Assembly (NCBI GenBank): GCA_000432335.1
Contig: HF995389.1
Span: 33,668 to 68,787 of the forward strand
From: Firmicutes bacterium CAG:646
Lineage (GTDB): Bacteria > Bacillota > Clostridia > Lachnospirales > Lachnospiraceae
Length of the DNA: 35,120 nt
Direction of reading: 5' to 3'
Of the stretch, positions 1 to 8,078 are shown one piece after another. How positions within the stretch are numbered: position 1 is the stretch's first letter; each line of letters begins with the position of its first letter. Position numbers and translations under genes: made by a program. The notes under the pieces are model-generated. The model was given only the letters and a program-made list of their open reading frames with translations, made no database searches and was not told the DNA's origin.

Positions 1-2250
1 TACGCTCTTGGGAATCCGGGGTCGCCGGTTATAATAATCCAGATGAGACTTTGACACCAGACGGTACAGGTTCACCCTTCCCTCCTCACTGGTTGCCTGG
101 ATAATCGCATGATAAGTAGGCAATTTCTTAATGGTATGCTCCGATAATTTTCCCGCCTCATTGAGCTGATCCAGATTTTCAATATCCCGTTCTCTGCACA
201 TGGCGATAAATTTCACGAAAATTTCTGCGGTACAGGCAGCGTCATCCACCGCCCGATGATGATTGAGCAGCGGAATATTCAAAGCTTTCGCCACGGTATC
301 CAGCTTAAAACGATTCAGTCCCGGCAAAAGCATCCGCGCCATTCCCACAGTATCTACATAGGTAAACTCCCGTTCTATGCCCTGCCGCTTACAGTTTTCT
401 ATAATGAAACTCATATCAAATCCTGCATTATGGGCTACCATAACCGCCCCTTCTGAAAACTCCAGAAACTTCGGCAGTACTTCTTCTATAGTTTCCGCAT
501 CCACCACCATGCCGTCATTGATTCCCGTGAGCTGCTCAATTTTAAATGGAATAGGTACCTGGGGATTTACAAAGACAGAAAAACGATCTACGATCGAACC
601 TTTTTCCACCCGGACAGCGCCGATTTCTATGATACGATTGGACACGGGACTGAAACCTGTCGTCTCAATATCAAAGACCACAAAAGCTTCTTCCATACTC
701 TGTCCCCTGCTGCCGCTTACCATCCCTTTCATGTCGTCTACCAGATAAGCCTCCACCCCGTAGATAACTTTAAACGGCGGATAAACCTGTTTTAGTTCCT
801 CCTTGGTGGCTTCGGGATGTTCCTTCTGATACGATTTTCGATAATCACTGACAATATCGTCATAGGCATGATTTGCCTCCGGAAAGGACTGCACCACCCC
901 ATGATCAGTGATCGCGATGGCCGGATGTCCCCATTTATAAGCCCTTTTTACTAGCACACTGGCGTCTGTCACCCCATCCATATCGCTCATTTTCGTATGA
1001 CAGTGCAGTTCCACCCTCTTTTCCGGGCTGTTATCCATACGGCTGGTCGTAAAATCAGAAATTTTCTTAATACCCGCCAAAGAACCGATGGTAATCTCAT
1101 GATCGAACTTATCAATGGTCGTCACGCCTTTCAATTTCAAAAATACGCCCTTTTTGATGGCGCCGCTGATCTCCGGAACCTGCTCATTATGAAGAAAAAT
1201 CTTTACCGTGATGGTATCGGTAAAATCGGTGATATTAAACATATAAATGGTCTTTTCATTGCGGATTTCTCTCGCCTCCACCGAAGTTACCTGCCCCCGG
1301 ATCGTCACCTCTCCCATCTCTCCTGAAATAGAATCTATGGTGATCGTATCGTCATCAAAATCTCTTCCATAAAGGACGTCTGGATTGTCGGAACGTTTCA
1401 GAGAACGAGAACCCCCCCCATTGTCTCCAAACCGTCCTCTCTGGAAGCTTCCTTTTCCACCGTATCTTCCACCATTTTTTCCAGCATTTCCACCTGATTT
1501 TTCAGAGGAAGGCTGCATCCCTTTTCCTGAAGCTGCTGTTTTGCCTTCCCCGGCATCCTTCTGGGCTCCATTCGGCGCAGCGGGAACTGCTGCGCCTCCC
1601 TCGTCCCAGGGAAGACCTTCTTCCGGTCCCGGATTTGCAGAAACCATTCCCATCTGTTTCTGCCCTACTTTGGAATGCAGAAGAATCTGGCGCGCCTCCT
1701 CCATAATGCGAAGTTCGCTGTTTTTGCGCACCTTACTTTCCACCGGCTGATGATAAAAGGGATACACTTTCAAATTAAACCCGCACCGCTCGCAGAAAAT
1801 CTTCTCCAACACACGGATCAATTCATACTCCCTCTCTCGGGCGATCACTGAATCCGTCATCAAAAGCTCCATGGTTTCCGGGTCCGAAAAACGAATATCC
1901 GCCGTAGCGAACATATTATATTCCAAAATACTGTATTGCTTTAATTCCAGCAAAATACTGGGACGATATACAGCAAGAAAATTTTCCGGGGTATACTGAC
2001 GGGAAAGCTGAAATTTTTCAATAATTTTCACCTTTAACGGAGCGTTCTGAAAGAATTGCTCCTTAATCGATGCTTCCAGATCGTAAATATATTTTTTCTG
2101 AATCCACTGGGAACTCACGATATAAACCCGCAGACAATCCTTCTGCGGGTTTACAGCTACTTTTCTTACCTTTACAGTTTTTAACAATTCCTCCAGCTGA
2201 GGCTCCACCTTCAGCTGAGGAAATACATCCAGAAATTCTTTTTCTGTCAT
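1..2250 (-). CDS. polC: DNA polymerase III, PolC type (alpha subunit), N-terminal 750 residues; runs off the window
   Basis: Replicative DNA polymerase of low-GC Gram-positives, with built-in 3'-5' proofreading. I translated the minus strand from the ATG at 2250. The frame stays open to base 1, giving 750 residues of a family usually about 1400-1450 long. The order seen is an N-terminal domain, a Gly/Pro/Lys-rich linker (about residues 205-290), an OB-fold-like segment, the start of the PHP domain (VELHCHTKMSD, about residue 413) and the inserted exonuclease (VVFDIETTGF, about residue 525) with later motifs VAHNAGFD and HRAVDDA. The polymerase palm lies outside the window. Its ATG overlaps the ispG stop by four bases (ATGA), so the two are probably translationally coupled. 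It is the last visible gene of the run that starts at thyA. Confidence 0.97.
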   Translation of the reverse strand, partial: MTEKEFLDVFPQLKVEPQLEELLKTVKVRKVAVNPQKDCLRVYIVSSQWIQKKYIYDLEASIKEQFFQNAPLKVKIIEKFQLSRQYTPENFLAVYRPSILLELKQYSILEYNMFATADIRFSDPETMELLMTDSVIAREREYELIRVLEKIFCERCGFNLKVYPFYHQPVESKVRKNSELRIMEEARQILLHSKVGQKQMGMVSANPGPEEGLPWDEGGAAVPAAPNGAQKDAGEGKTAASGKGMQPSSEKSGGNAGKNGGRYGGKGSFQRGRFGDNGGGSRSLKRSDNPDVLYGRDFDDDTITIDSISGEMGEVTIRGQVTSVEAREIRNEKTIYMFNITDFTDTITVKIFLHNEQVPEISGAIKKGVFLKLKGVTTIDKFDHEITIGSLAGIKKISDFTTSRMDNSPEKRVELHCHTKMSDMDGVTDASVLVKRAYKWGHPAIAITDHGVVQSFPEANHAYDDIVSDYRKSYQKEHPEATKEELKQVYPPFKVIYGVEAYLVDDMKGMVSGSRGQSMEEAFVVFDIETTGFSPVSNRIIEIGAVRVEKGSIVDRFSVFVNPQVPIPFKIEQLTGINDGMVVDAETIEEVLPKFLEFSEGAVMVAHNAGFDMSFIIENCKRQGIEREFTYVDTVGMARMLLPGLNRFKLDTVAKALNIPLLNHHRAVDDAACTAEIFVKFIAMCRERDIENLDQLNEAGKLSEHTIKKLPTYHAIIQATSEEGRVNLYRLVSKSHLDYYNRRPRIPKSV

Positions 2251-3326
2251 GGTTTCACCACTTCTTCTGAATTTTCATGCCAGTGTAACAGTTCCTCCCG
2301 CAGCGCCTGCAAAAGCTGATCCTCCGGTACTTTTCGAACGATCTCGCCCTTCTTGATAAGAAGTCCTTCTCCCTTGCCTCCGGCAATTCCGATATCTGCC
2401 TCTTTCGCCTCTCCCGGACCATTTACCACGCAGCCCATCACAGCCACTTTAATATCCAGCGGAATATCCTGCACCAGATTTTCTACCTGATTGGCAAGAC
2501 CGATCAGATCGATCTGCGTTCTTCCGCAGGTGGGACAGGATACTACCTCAATCCCTCCCTGACGAAGTCCCAGTGTTTTCAGGATTCTCTTTGCTGACTT
2601 AATCTCTTCCAAAGGATCGCCGGTAAGAGAAACCCGGATCGTATCTCCGATTCCCTGATAGAGAATAATTCCGAGCCCTACTGCTGACTTGATATTCCCG
2701 GAAAACAGGGTTCCAGCCTCCGTGATCCCCACATGCAGAGGATAATCCGTCTTCTCAGCAATCAGCTCATGCGCCCGGGCACACATCATCACATCGGAAG
2801 ATTTTATGCTGATCACCAGCTTGTCATAGCCCATTTTCTCAATGATATGTACTTTATCGAGAGCGCTCTCCACCAGACCTTCCGCCGTCACACCGTGATA
2901 TTTTTCCACCAGCTCTTTTTCCAGAGAACCGCTGTTTACTCCCACTCGAATAGGAATGTTCCGCTCTTTTGCCACATCCACTACCGCCTGAATCCGTTCC
3001 CTGCTGCCGATATTTCCCGGATTGATACGGATCTTATCTGCTCCGTTTTCCATAGCTGCAATAGCCAGTTTATAGTCAAAATGAATATCTGCCACCAGCG
3101 GGATATGAATCTGCTTTTTAATCTCAGCCAGCGCTTTTGCCGCCTCCATGGTGGGTACGGCACACCGGATGATCTCACAGCCCGCCCGCTCCAGCTCCAA
3201 AATCTGCTTTACGGTCTGTTCCACATCTTCCGTTCTGGTATTGGTCATCGACTGAATCAGCACAGGATTTCCTCCACCGATCACCCGATCTCCTATTTTG
3301 ATTGTTCTTGTATGATCCCGATACAT
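2247..3326 (-). CDS. ispG: 4-hydroxy-3-methylbut-2-en-1-yl diphosphate synthase (flavodoxin/ferredoxin)
   Basis: Penultimate enzyme of the MEP isoprenoid pathway; a cytosolic [4Fe-4S] enzyme that converts MEcPP to HMBPP. The protein has 359 residues, normal for the short bacterial form. It opens with a TIM-barrel (IGGGNPVLIQSMTNT at about 17-31; ADIHFDYKLA at about 79-88). The C-terminal cluster domain has Cys264 and Cys267 (SCPTCGRTQ) and Cys299 (MGCVVNGPGEA), with Glu306 as the usual fourth ligand. The start is supported by a GGAG seven bases upstream. telA ends 19 bases upstream and polC overlaps the stop by four bases. A second MEP gene, ispF, lies at 17759 in a different operon. Confidence 0.97.
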   Translation of the reverse strand: MYRDHTRTIKIGDRVIGGGNPVLIQSMTNTRTEDVEQTVKQILELERAGCEIIRCAVPTMEAAKALAEIKKQIHIPLVADIHFDYKLAIAAMENGADKIRINPGNIGSRERIQAVVDVAKERNIPIRVGVNSGSLEKELVEKYHGVTAEGLVESALDKVHIIEKMGYDKLVISIKSSDVMMCARAHELIAEKTDYPLHVGITEAGTLFSGNIKSAVGLGIILYQGIGDTIRVSLTGDPLEEIKSAKRILKTLGLRQGGIEVVSCPTCGRTQIDLIGLANQVENLVQDIPLDIKVAVMGCVVNGPGEAKEADIGIAGGKGEGLLIKKGEIVRKVPEDQLLQALREELLHWHENSEEVVKP

Positions 3327-3345
3327 ATTCTCACTCCACTTTCTG

Positions 3346-4479
3346 TTATCTGATCTCCAGAAGTTTCTGTTTCAATTCATCTTCCATCTTGCGCAATTCT
3401 GCCTCGGCAGCCTGTCTCTTTGCTCTGCCGTCAGCCTGAATCTGCATCACCTCATCCAGCGTAGATATCAAGGCTGCATTGGTATTCTGAAGGGTTTCCA
3501 GATCCACGACGCCTCTCTCAGATTCTTTGGCGCTCTCCACCGATGCCATCTTAAGCATCTCCGCATTTTTTCGCAGAAGCTGATTCGTCATATCCGTCAC
3601 CTGCCGCTGCGCCTGCGCTGCCTGAGACGCATGTTCCACACCGAGCGCCAATACCATCTGGCTTTTCCACAGCGGTATCGTATTCACAACGGTAGACTGA
3701 ATCTTTTCCACCATCATCGTATCGCTGTTTTGTACCAGACGAATCTGCGGAGCTGTCTGAATAGAGATCATACGGGTCAGTTCCAGGTCATGGATTTTTT
3801 TCTCAAATCGATTACACAGCCCTTCCAGATCTTTTGCTGCCTGCGCATCCTCGGGAAGTCCTGACAATTTTGCTTTTTCCACCAGCTGGGGCAATTCTGT
3901 CGTCCTTACCTGATGCAGTTTCTTCTTACCTGCCAGAATATACATGGACAGCTCTTTAAAATACGTCAGATTCTGTTCATACATCTGATCCAGCATCGCC
4001 ACATCCTTCATAAGCTGTACCTGATGTCCCTCCAGGATCTGGCAGATCCGGTCTACATTGATCTCCGCCTTGTCATATTTTGCTTTCAGACTGTTGATCT
4101 TATTGGCAGGTTTTTTCAAGAATGAGAAAAATCCTTTTTCTTCCTCTTCCGTATCAAAAGTTTTCAGTTCCGTCACCACATTAGTGAGCATATCTCCCAC
4201 TTCTCCCAGATCCTTGGTACGCACGTTATTAAGCGCTGCTTCGGAAAAATCCGCCATCTTTTTCTGGGTTCCCGCTCCATACTGCAGAATACCGTTGGTA
4301 TTATGGAGATCAATCTGTTTGGAAAAATCCTCCACCATCTGTTTTTCCGCTTCTGAAAGGATGCTGTCATCCATAGGCGGCGCTTCCTCCTGCACCGGAG
4401 CTGACACCGGCTGCGGCTGGGGAGCCGGATCAAAAGTCAACGTGGGGGTTGTGGTAAATTCTTTCAGTTCAGTACTCAT
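3346..4479 (-). CDS. TelA/YaaN family protein (toxic anion resistance family)
   Basis: Member of the TelA (KlaA/YaaN) family, named for tellurite resistance but of unsettled molecular function; also linked to resistance to cell-envelope agents. The protein has 377 residues, typical of the family. A Pro/Gln-rich start (to about residue 35) is followed by almost continuous helix with coiled-coil character, including a charged C-terminal segment ending in ELRKMEDELKQKLLEIR. No signal peptide or membrane segment is seen, so it is probably cytosolic or membrane-associated through XpaC. AGGAGG lies six bases before the ATG, and the start overlaps the xpaC stop by four bases. The xpaC-telA order matches the xpaC-yaaN pair of Bacillus. 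The family call is firm; the function is not. Confidence 0.9.
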   Translation of the reverse strand: MSTELKEFTTTPTLTFDPAPQPQPVSAPVQEEAPPMDDSILSEAEKQMVEDFSKQIDLHNTNGILQYGAGTQKKMADFSEAALNNVRTKDLGEVGDMLTNVVTELKTFDTEEEEKGFFSFLKKPANKINSLKAKYDKAEINVDRICQILEGHQVQLMKDVAMLDQMYEQNLTYFKELSMYILAGKKKLHQVRTTELPQLVEKAKLSGLPEDAQAAKDLEGLCNRFEKKIHDLELTRMISIQTAPQIRLVQNSDTMMVEKIQSTVVNTIPLWKSQMVLALGVEHASQAAQAQRQVTDMTNQLLRKNAEMLKMASVESAKESERGVVDLETLQNTNAALISTLDEVMQIQADGRAKRQAAEAELRKMEDELKQKLLEIR

Positions 4480-5777
4480 GATTTTCCTCCTTTTCCAGTC
4501 AGTCCTTCAAAATCTCTTCCTGTCAGCCCTTCCTGCGCCAGCATGGTATGCAATACTGAAATATCTGAAGAAACATCCAGAGCTTTTTCCTCAAAAAAGC
4601 TGTTTAAAAGATTTTCAAATGCCTGATTGATCGTATCTATCGTATCCTCAATCTCTCTCTTTGTTTTTGTGACATTTTCACTGATAATGGTTTCCTTATC
4701 CATCTCCCGATATACATCGATCAGTTTCTTTGTGGTGGGAAGATAATAATTCATAAATTTTCTCAGATCGGAAGCCAGCGCCGGATTTTTTCCCACTTCC
4801 TCAAAAATACGGGTGATAATAACCTTCAAACGATCCAGCTTTTGAGACATATCTGCCCCCGGAATCTCATCATTGCATTTTTGAATGTACTGGATATAAG
4901 CTCTTCCTTCCTCCAGAATCTTCTGACATTCTTCCGGAAGCTGAGCTCTTTGCGCATCCAGCTCCTTTTGCTGACTTTCCCGGAGCTTTGCCTGTTCCTG
5001 GGTATCCAGATATTGCTGATATGTTTCATTTGTAACGATCACACATGTCTCCTGCTGGTCCAGATGTCCCTGAAGAAACATTTTCTTTTCAATCATCTTT
5101 TTCAGATCCCGAAGTACTTTTGCTCGTCCTCTTCCCGTTTTCTGAGAAAGCTCCTCGATGGTACAGTACGTTCTGTTGCCAATCTGCTTTACATATTCCT
5201 GAAACCGGATCGCTCTTTTCCGAACCACCGTTCCTGCGATTCCCATTCCCAGAAATCCCACGGCAAGTCCCGTCATTAAAACTGTGAGGACCGTTGCCGG
5301 AAGGGTCGGCCACCATGCCAGCACTATACCGCAAATGATCGCGCTCAAAACGAAAATCCCTGTCAGGGAATACCCGGTGATCGCCAGCACAACACCTGAC
5401 ACTTTTCCGGGAGGATTCTTTCGATACACTGCTGCTGCCTGAGGTCTGGTCTCAGAATCTGCCTGCCTGTTTTCCTGCCGCTTTCCCGGCTGATATGCCG
5501 GTTCCTGACTCTTTTGATACCCGGCGCCATAACCTGACTTTTGCCATGCCTGCTTCCACTCTGTTTTGGCATTTTTCATTTCTCTGCGAAATTCATCTCC
5601 GGCATTTTTCACCTCTTTCTGAACTTGACCGCCAACGCTCTGCATTCCCTTCCGAATCCCATCCACCGTATCATCAATGGTACTTTTCACCTGTTGATTC
5701 AACTGCTGATAATTCCCGGAATTCACCGCATCCTGCACCACATCCCAGAAATCATTTTTCCTGTCCTTATTCTCCAT
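4476..5777 (-). CDS. XpaC-like membrane protein (5-bromo-4-chloroindolyl phosphate hydrolysis family)
   Basis: A 433-residue protein that I place in the XpaC family from its partner (TelA), its two central membrane segments and its helical C-terminal half. Residues 1-80 are charged and helical, and 81-120 are Gln/Pro-rich and probably unstructured. Two hydrophobic segments follow at about 125-154 and 161-184. Residues 200-250 look like a small winged-helix fold (CTIEELSQKTGRGRAKVLRDL), then a long helical tail. This layout suggests a membrane-anchored scaffold rather than a phosphatase; the family name comes from a chromogenic substrate phenotype. The gene starts 30 bases after dfrA and is coupled to telA by an ATGA overlap. 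The winged-helix-like insert is my reading and would need structure prediction. Confidence 0.8.
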   Translation of the reverse strand: MENKDRKNDFWDVVQDAVNSGNYQQLNQQVKSTIDDTVDGIRKGMQSVGGQVQKEVKNAGDEFRREMKNAKTEWKQAWQKSGYGAGYQKSQEPAYQPGKRQENRQADSETRPQAAAVYRKNPPGKVSGVVLAITGYSLTGIFVLSAIICGIVLAWWPTLPATVLTVLMTGLAVGFLGMGIAGTVVRKRAIRFQEYVKQIGNRTYCTIEELSQKTGRGRAKVLRDLKKMIEKKMFLQGHLDQQETCVIVTNETYQQYLDTQEQAKLRESQQKELDAQRAQLPEECQKILEEGRAYIQYIQKCNDEIPGADMSQKLDRLKVIITRIFEEVGKNPALASDLRKFMNYYLPTTKKLIDVYREMDKETIISENVTKTKREIEDTIDTINQAFENLLNSFFEEKALDVSSDISVLHTMLAQEGLTGRDFEGLTGKGGKS

Positions 5778-5807
5778 CCTGTCTCCATCCTGCTTCCTGA
5801 ACTTTAC

Positions 5808-6296
5808 TTACTTCCGTTCATACTTCACAAAAGTATATTCCAGATCAAAGTACGTCTGTTCCTCACTGCTGGCTGTAATCTCCCATTCTTCCTTCTCATC
5901 CAGATTCGGGAAATACGTATCTGCCTCAAAAGCAAAATCAATCTTTGTCACATGGGCAAGGTTACAGTAAGGCAGCAACTCCTCGTATACTTTTCCGCCT
6001 CCGATCACATAAATCTGATCGTCCGGATATTTTTTCAGTTCTTTCAGAAGTTCCGGAAGATCGTGAACAATAATCGCATCCTTCACCTGATAGGAAGGAT
6101 CGCTGGTGAGAACAATATTCGTTCTGTTCTTCAACGGCAGCCCGTTGGGAAAGCTTTCCAGCGTTTTTCTTCCCATCACCACTACTTTTCCTGAAGTTTC
6201 CTGACGGAAAAACTTCATATCAGAGGGAATGCTCACCAGCAATTTATTATTATTTCCGATTCCCCAGTTTTTATCTACTGCTACTATAAGATTCAT
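5808..6296 (-). CDS. dfrA: Dihydrofolate reductase
   Basis: Reduces dihydrofolate to tetrahydrofolate with NADPH, recycling the dihydrofolate made by ThyA next to it. The 162 residues are the normal bacterial size. Visible landmarks are the N-terminal strand MNLIVAVDKNWGIG, the acidic catalytic residue Asp26 (SIPSDMKFFR), the NADPH-site segment VVVMGRKTLESFP at about 38-50, IVLTSD, and the glycine turn GGGKVYE at about 99-105. AGGAGG precedes the ATG by five bases. The gene begins nine bases after thyA ends, so the two form the standard dTMP cycle pair. No departure from a trimethoprim-sensitive type is obvious, but this cannot be judged by eye. Confidence 0.97.
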   Translation of the reverse strand: MNLIVAVDKNWGIGNNNKLLVSIPSDMKFFRQETSGKVVVMGRKTLESFPNGLPLKNRTNIVLTSDPSYQVKDAIIVHDLPELLKELKKYPDDQIYVIGGGKVYEELLPYCNLAHVTKIDFAFEADTYFPNLDEKEEWEITASSEEQTYFDLEYTFVKYERK

Positions 6297-6305
6297 AAGT
6301 TCCTC

Positions 6306-7157
6306 CTAAACTGCTATTGGAATATTTTTGATCTGAGAACCTGTCACATAATTTTCCACCTGCAGATCATCGACTGTAAAATCATAAAAATTCTTAACTT
6401 CCGGATTCAGGGTCACGATCGGCGCGTCATATGTGGGACGGCTGATCAGCTCCTGCACCAACGGAATATGTCGGTCATAGATATGCGCGTCAGCGATCAC
6501 ATGCACCAGCTCGCCCACCTTCATATCGCATACCTGAGCGAACATCATCACCAGCAGCGCATACTGGCATACATTCCAGTTATTTGCCGCCAGCACATCC
6601 TGGGAACGCTGATTTAAAATCGCATTCAGCGTAAGCTTCTCACTGTCTTTTTCCTTGGTTACATTGAACGTCATTGAATACGCGCAGGGGTAAAGATTCA
6701 TCTCGTGAAGATCCTGATGCACATAAATGTTCGTCATAATCCTGCGGCTGTAAGGGTTATGTTTCAGATCATACAAAACCCTGTCCACCTGATCCATCAT
6801 TCCCTCTTTATACTGGTGCTTCACACGCATCTGATATCCGTATGCTTTTCCGATGGAACCGTCCTCATCTGCCCAGCTGTCCCAGATATGACTGTTCAGA
6901 TCCTTCACATTATTAGACTTTTTCTGCCAGATCCATAAAATCTCATCCATAGCGCTCTTTAACGCAGTTCTTCGAAGCGTGACCGCCGGAAATTCTCTGG
7001 ACAGATCATAACGGTTGACTACCCCAAACCGTTTGATCGTGTAAGCGCTCTCTCCGGTATCCTCCCAGTGAGGACGCACCTTTTCACCCTCGGTACTGAG
7101 ACCGTTATCTATAATATCCTGACACATCTGTATAAATAATTTATCTGCGTAACTCAT
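6306..7157 (-). CDS. thyA: Thymidylate synthase (divergent ThyA)
   Basis: Methylates dUMP to dTMP with methylene-tetrahydrofolate and yields dihydrofolate. The 283 residues carry the ThyA core: IWDSWADEDGSIGKAYGYQ (about 91-109), RRIMTNIYV, the catalytic cysteine Cys158 in YPCAYSMTFNV, Arg184-Ser185-Asp187 (QRSQDV), Asn195, DAHIYDRH, and the C-terminal IPIAV. The catalytic motif differs from the common form: Ala replaces the usual His after the cysteine, and the usual PFN block reads NWN. This looks like a clostridial branch of the family rather than a dead enzyme, because the other active-site residues I can place are kept. It is the first gene of the run, and its own promoter lies at 7199-7227. 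Confidence 0.95.
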   Translation of the reverse strand: MSYADKLFIQMCQDIIDNGLSTEGEKVRPHWEDTGESAYTIKRFGVVNRYDLSREFPAVTLRRTALKSAMDEILWIWQKKSNNVKDLNSHIWDSWADEDGSIGKAYGYQMRVKHQYKEGMMDQVDRVLYDLKHNPYSRRIMTNIYVHQDLHEMNLYPCAYSMTFNVTKEKDSEKLTLNAILNQRSQDVLAANNWNVCQYALLVMMFAQVCDMKVGELVHVIADAHIYDRHIPLVQELISRPTYDAPIVTLNPEVKNFYDFTVDDLQVENYVTGSQIKNIPIAV

Positions 7158-7198
7158 GGCTCATCTCCTTCTCTTGCTCAACATGCTGCATTAGATTT

Positions 7199-7227
7199 AT
7201 TATAATATACCCCATACGTGAATTCAA
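7199..7227 (-). promoter_or_regulatory. SigA-type promoter for thyA and the genes behind it
   Basis: On the minus strand, TTGAAT (7222-7227) is followed by exactly 17 bases and TATAAT (7199-7204). The -10 box is perfect. It points toward thyA, giving a leader of about 35 bases. It is the only good promoter I see upstream of the six-gene run down to polC. Confidence 0.8.
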
Positions 7228-7255
7228 CTGATTTTCCGTCTGCTTTCATTATTAG

Positions 7256-7284
7256 TTGACCCCTTTCCTTGAAAATGGTATACT
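7256..7284 (+). promoter_or_regulatory. SigA-type promoter for the VanZ-like gene
   Basis: TTGACC (7256-7261), a 17-base spacer, then TATACT (7279-7284), ending 23 bases before the ATG at 7308. It is divergent from the thyA promoter, and the two -35 boxes are 28 bases apart. Confidence 0.8.
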
Positions 7285-7307
7285 TGGTACCCAAAAGGAG
7301 GCGTATC

Positions 7308-7838
7308 ATGAATAAACTCATTATTGCTTTGCTCAAACCTTTGTCATTCCTTCCCGCTCTGCTTATCATGTATATGATCTTTTCTTTCTCCAGCCAGACG
7401 GGAACAGAATCCAGCCAGCTCAGTTTTAAAGTCAGCCAGAAGCTGGTACAGGTAGGAGCAAAAGTTCTGGATAAAGATCTCACCCAGGAAGAAATCTCGA
7501 TGTATGCGGAAAAATATCATTTTCTTGTGAGAAAGCTCGCCCATATGACGGAATACTGTATCCTGGCCGTTTCTCTTTGCATCCCGCTCTATGCCTACGG
7601 AATCCGTGGCATCTGGCTGGTACTTCTGGCAGGTATGGTCTGTGTAGGCTTCGCCGCCACCGACGAATACCACCAGTCCAGCGTAGCCGGAAGAGGACCT
7701 TCCCTGCGGGACGTATGCATCGACAGCGCAGGAGCATTCATCGGAATCTTCGCTACCCGCATCCTCGGCTGGATCGCAGTGCGAAGCACCAGAGAACTGG
7801 AACGTGAACGAAAAAGGAAAGGTAAACACCGGAGATAA
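7308..7838 (+). CDS. VanZ family membrane protein
   Basis: A 176-residue VanZ-like protein. VanZ itself gives low-level teicoplanin resistance, but stand-alone relatives like this are widespread in Firmicutes and mostly uncharacterised. The family signatures are clear: FSFSSQTG near residues 25-32, RKLAHMTEY at 75-83, TDEYHQ at 118-123, and RGPSLRDVCIDSAGA at about 129-143. Hydrophobic segments lie at about 5-25, 84-98, 102-118 and 138-155, and the C-terminus is very basic (RERKRKGKHRR). I use the ATG at 7308, which has AAAAGGAGG seven bases upstream. A longer TTG-initiated frame at 7269 would start upstream of the promoter's -10 box. No van cluster is present. Confidence 0.9.
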   Translation: MNKLIIALLKPLSFLPALLIMYMIFSFSSQTGTESSQLSFKVSQKLVQVGAKVLDKDLTQEEISMYAEKYHFLVRKLAHMTEYCILAVSLCIPLYAYGIRGIWLVLLAGMVCVGFAATDEYHQSSVAGRGPSLRDVCIDSAGAFIGIFATRILGWIAVRSTRELERERKRKGKHRR

Positions 7839-7855
7839 CCTTCCGAATTTGGAAC

Positions 7856-7904
7856 AAAAGACGCCTAACGAATTGTTTCGTGCTACGCACTCTCACAATT
7901 CTGC
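7856..7904 (+). repeat. 49-bp dispersed hairpin repeat, copy A
   Basis: Nearly identical to 25132-25180; I count only transition differences. An outer stem GAATTGT/ACAATTC encloses an inner stem GTGC/GCAC with a three-base loop (TAC here, TGC in copy B). This copy lies between the VanZ-like stop and the larger hairpin element that follows. There is no T-tract, so it is not a simple terminator. It resembles REP/BOX-type intergenic repeats. Confidence 0.75.
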
Positions 7905-7910
7905 TTTATA

Positions 7911-8070
7911 AAAATAGAGCTATCGCTTTAGGCATTATTCAGAAATATTTATATATTTTCAGCGAATTTGTCGAGCACATCTTTGAGACTTCAGGCTCAA
8001 AGCGAGCGCAGACTGAGCATAAAATGTATAAATATTTCGGATATATCCTATAAGCGATAGCTCCTTTTTT
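7911..8070. repeat. About 160-bp long-hairpin element, copy 1; also a bidirectional terminator
   Basis: The ends are inverted: GAGCTATCGCTTTAGG at 7917-7932 mirrors CCTATAAGCGATAGCTC at 8047-8063. Inside, 7942-7959 pairs base for base with 8021-8038 (18 pairs). The core (7961-8020) holds a small stem, CTTTGAG/CTCAAAG. The same element recurs at 14475-14623. The element fills the gap between the convergent VanZ-like and ABC exporter genes, and T-tracts outside both ends (8065-8070 on plus, 7911-7914 on minus) let it terminate both. It has the look of a MITE or structured intergenic repeat without a coding frame. Confidence 0.75.
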
Positions 8071-8078
8071 GTATCTTG

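Noticed and set aside
2733..3353. A 206-codon open frame on the plus strand
   Set aside because: Antisense to ispG, whose motifs are complete; the translation has no recognisable domain.
3346..5777. xpaC-telA as part of a plasmid or phage tellurite resistance (ter) island
   Set aside because: No ter genes, integrase or composition shift; the pair is tightly packed among housekeeping genes.
5541..6194. A 217-codon open frame on the plus strand
   Set aside because: It runs antisense across xpaC and dfrA; hydrophobic look comes from complement of charged codons.
7269..7307. TTG-initiated extension of the VanZ-like gene
   Set aside because: It begins upstream of the promoter -10 at 7279-7284; the ATG at 7308 has AAAAGGAGG.
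7308..7838. VanZ-like gene as vancomycin/teicoplanin resistance determinant
   Set aside because: No vanHAX or regulatory genes nearby; stand-alone VanZ relatives are common.
7911..8070. Long hairpin as a CRISPR fragment or IS remnant
   Set aside because: No spaced direct repeats and no coding frame or transposase motif inside.
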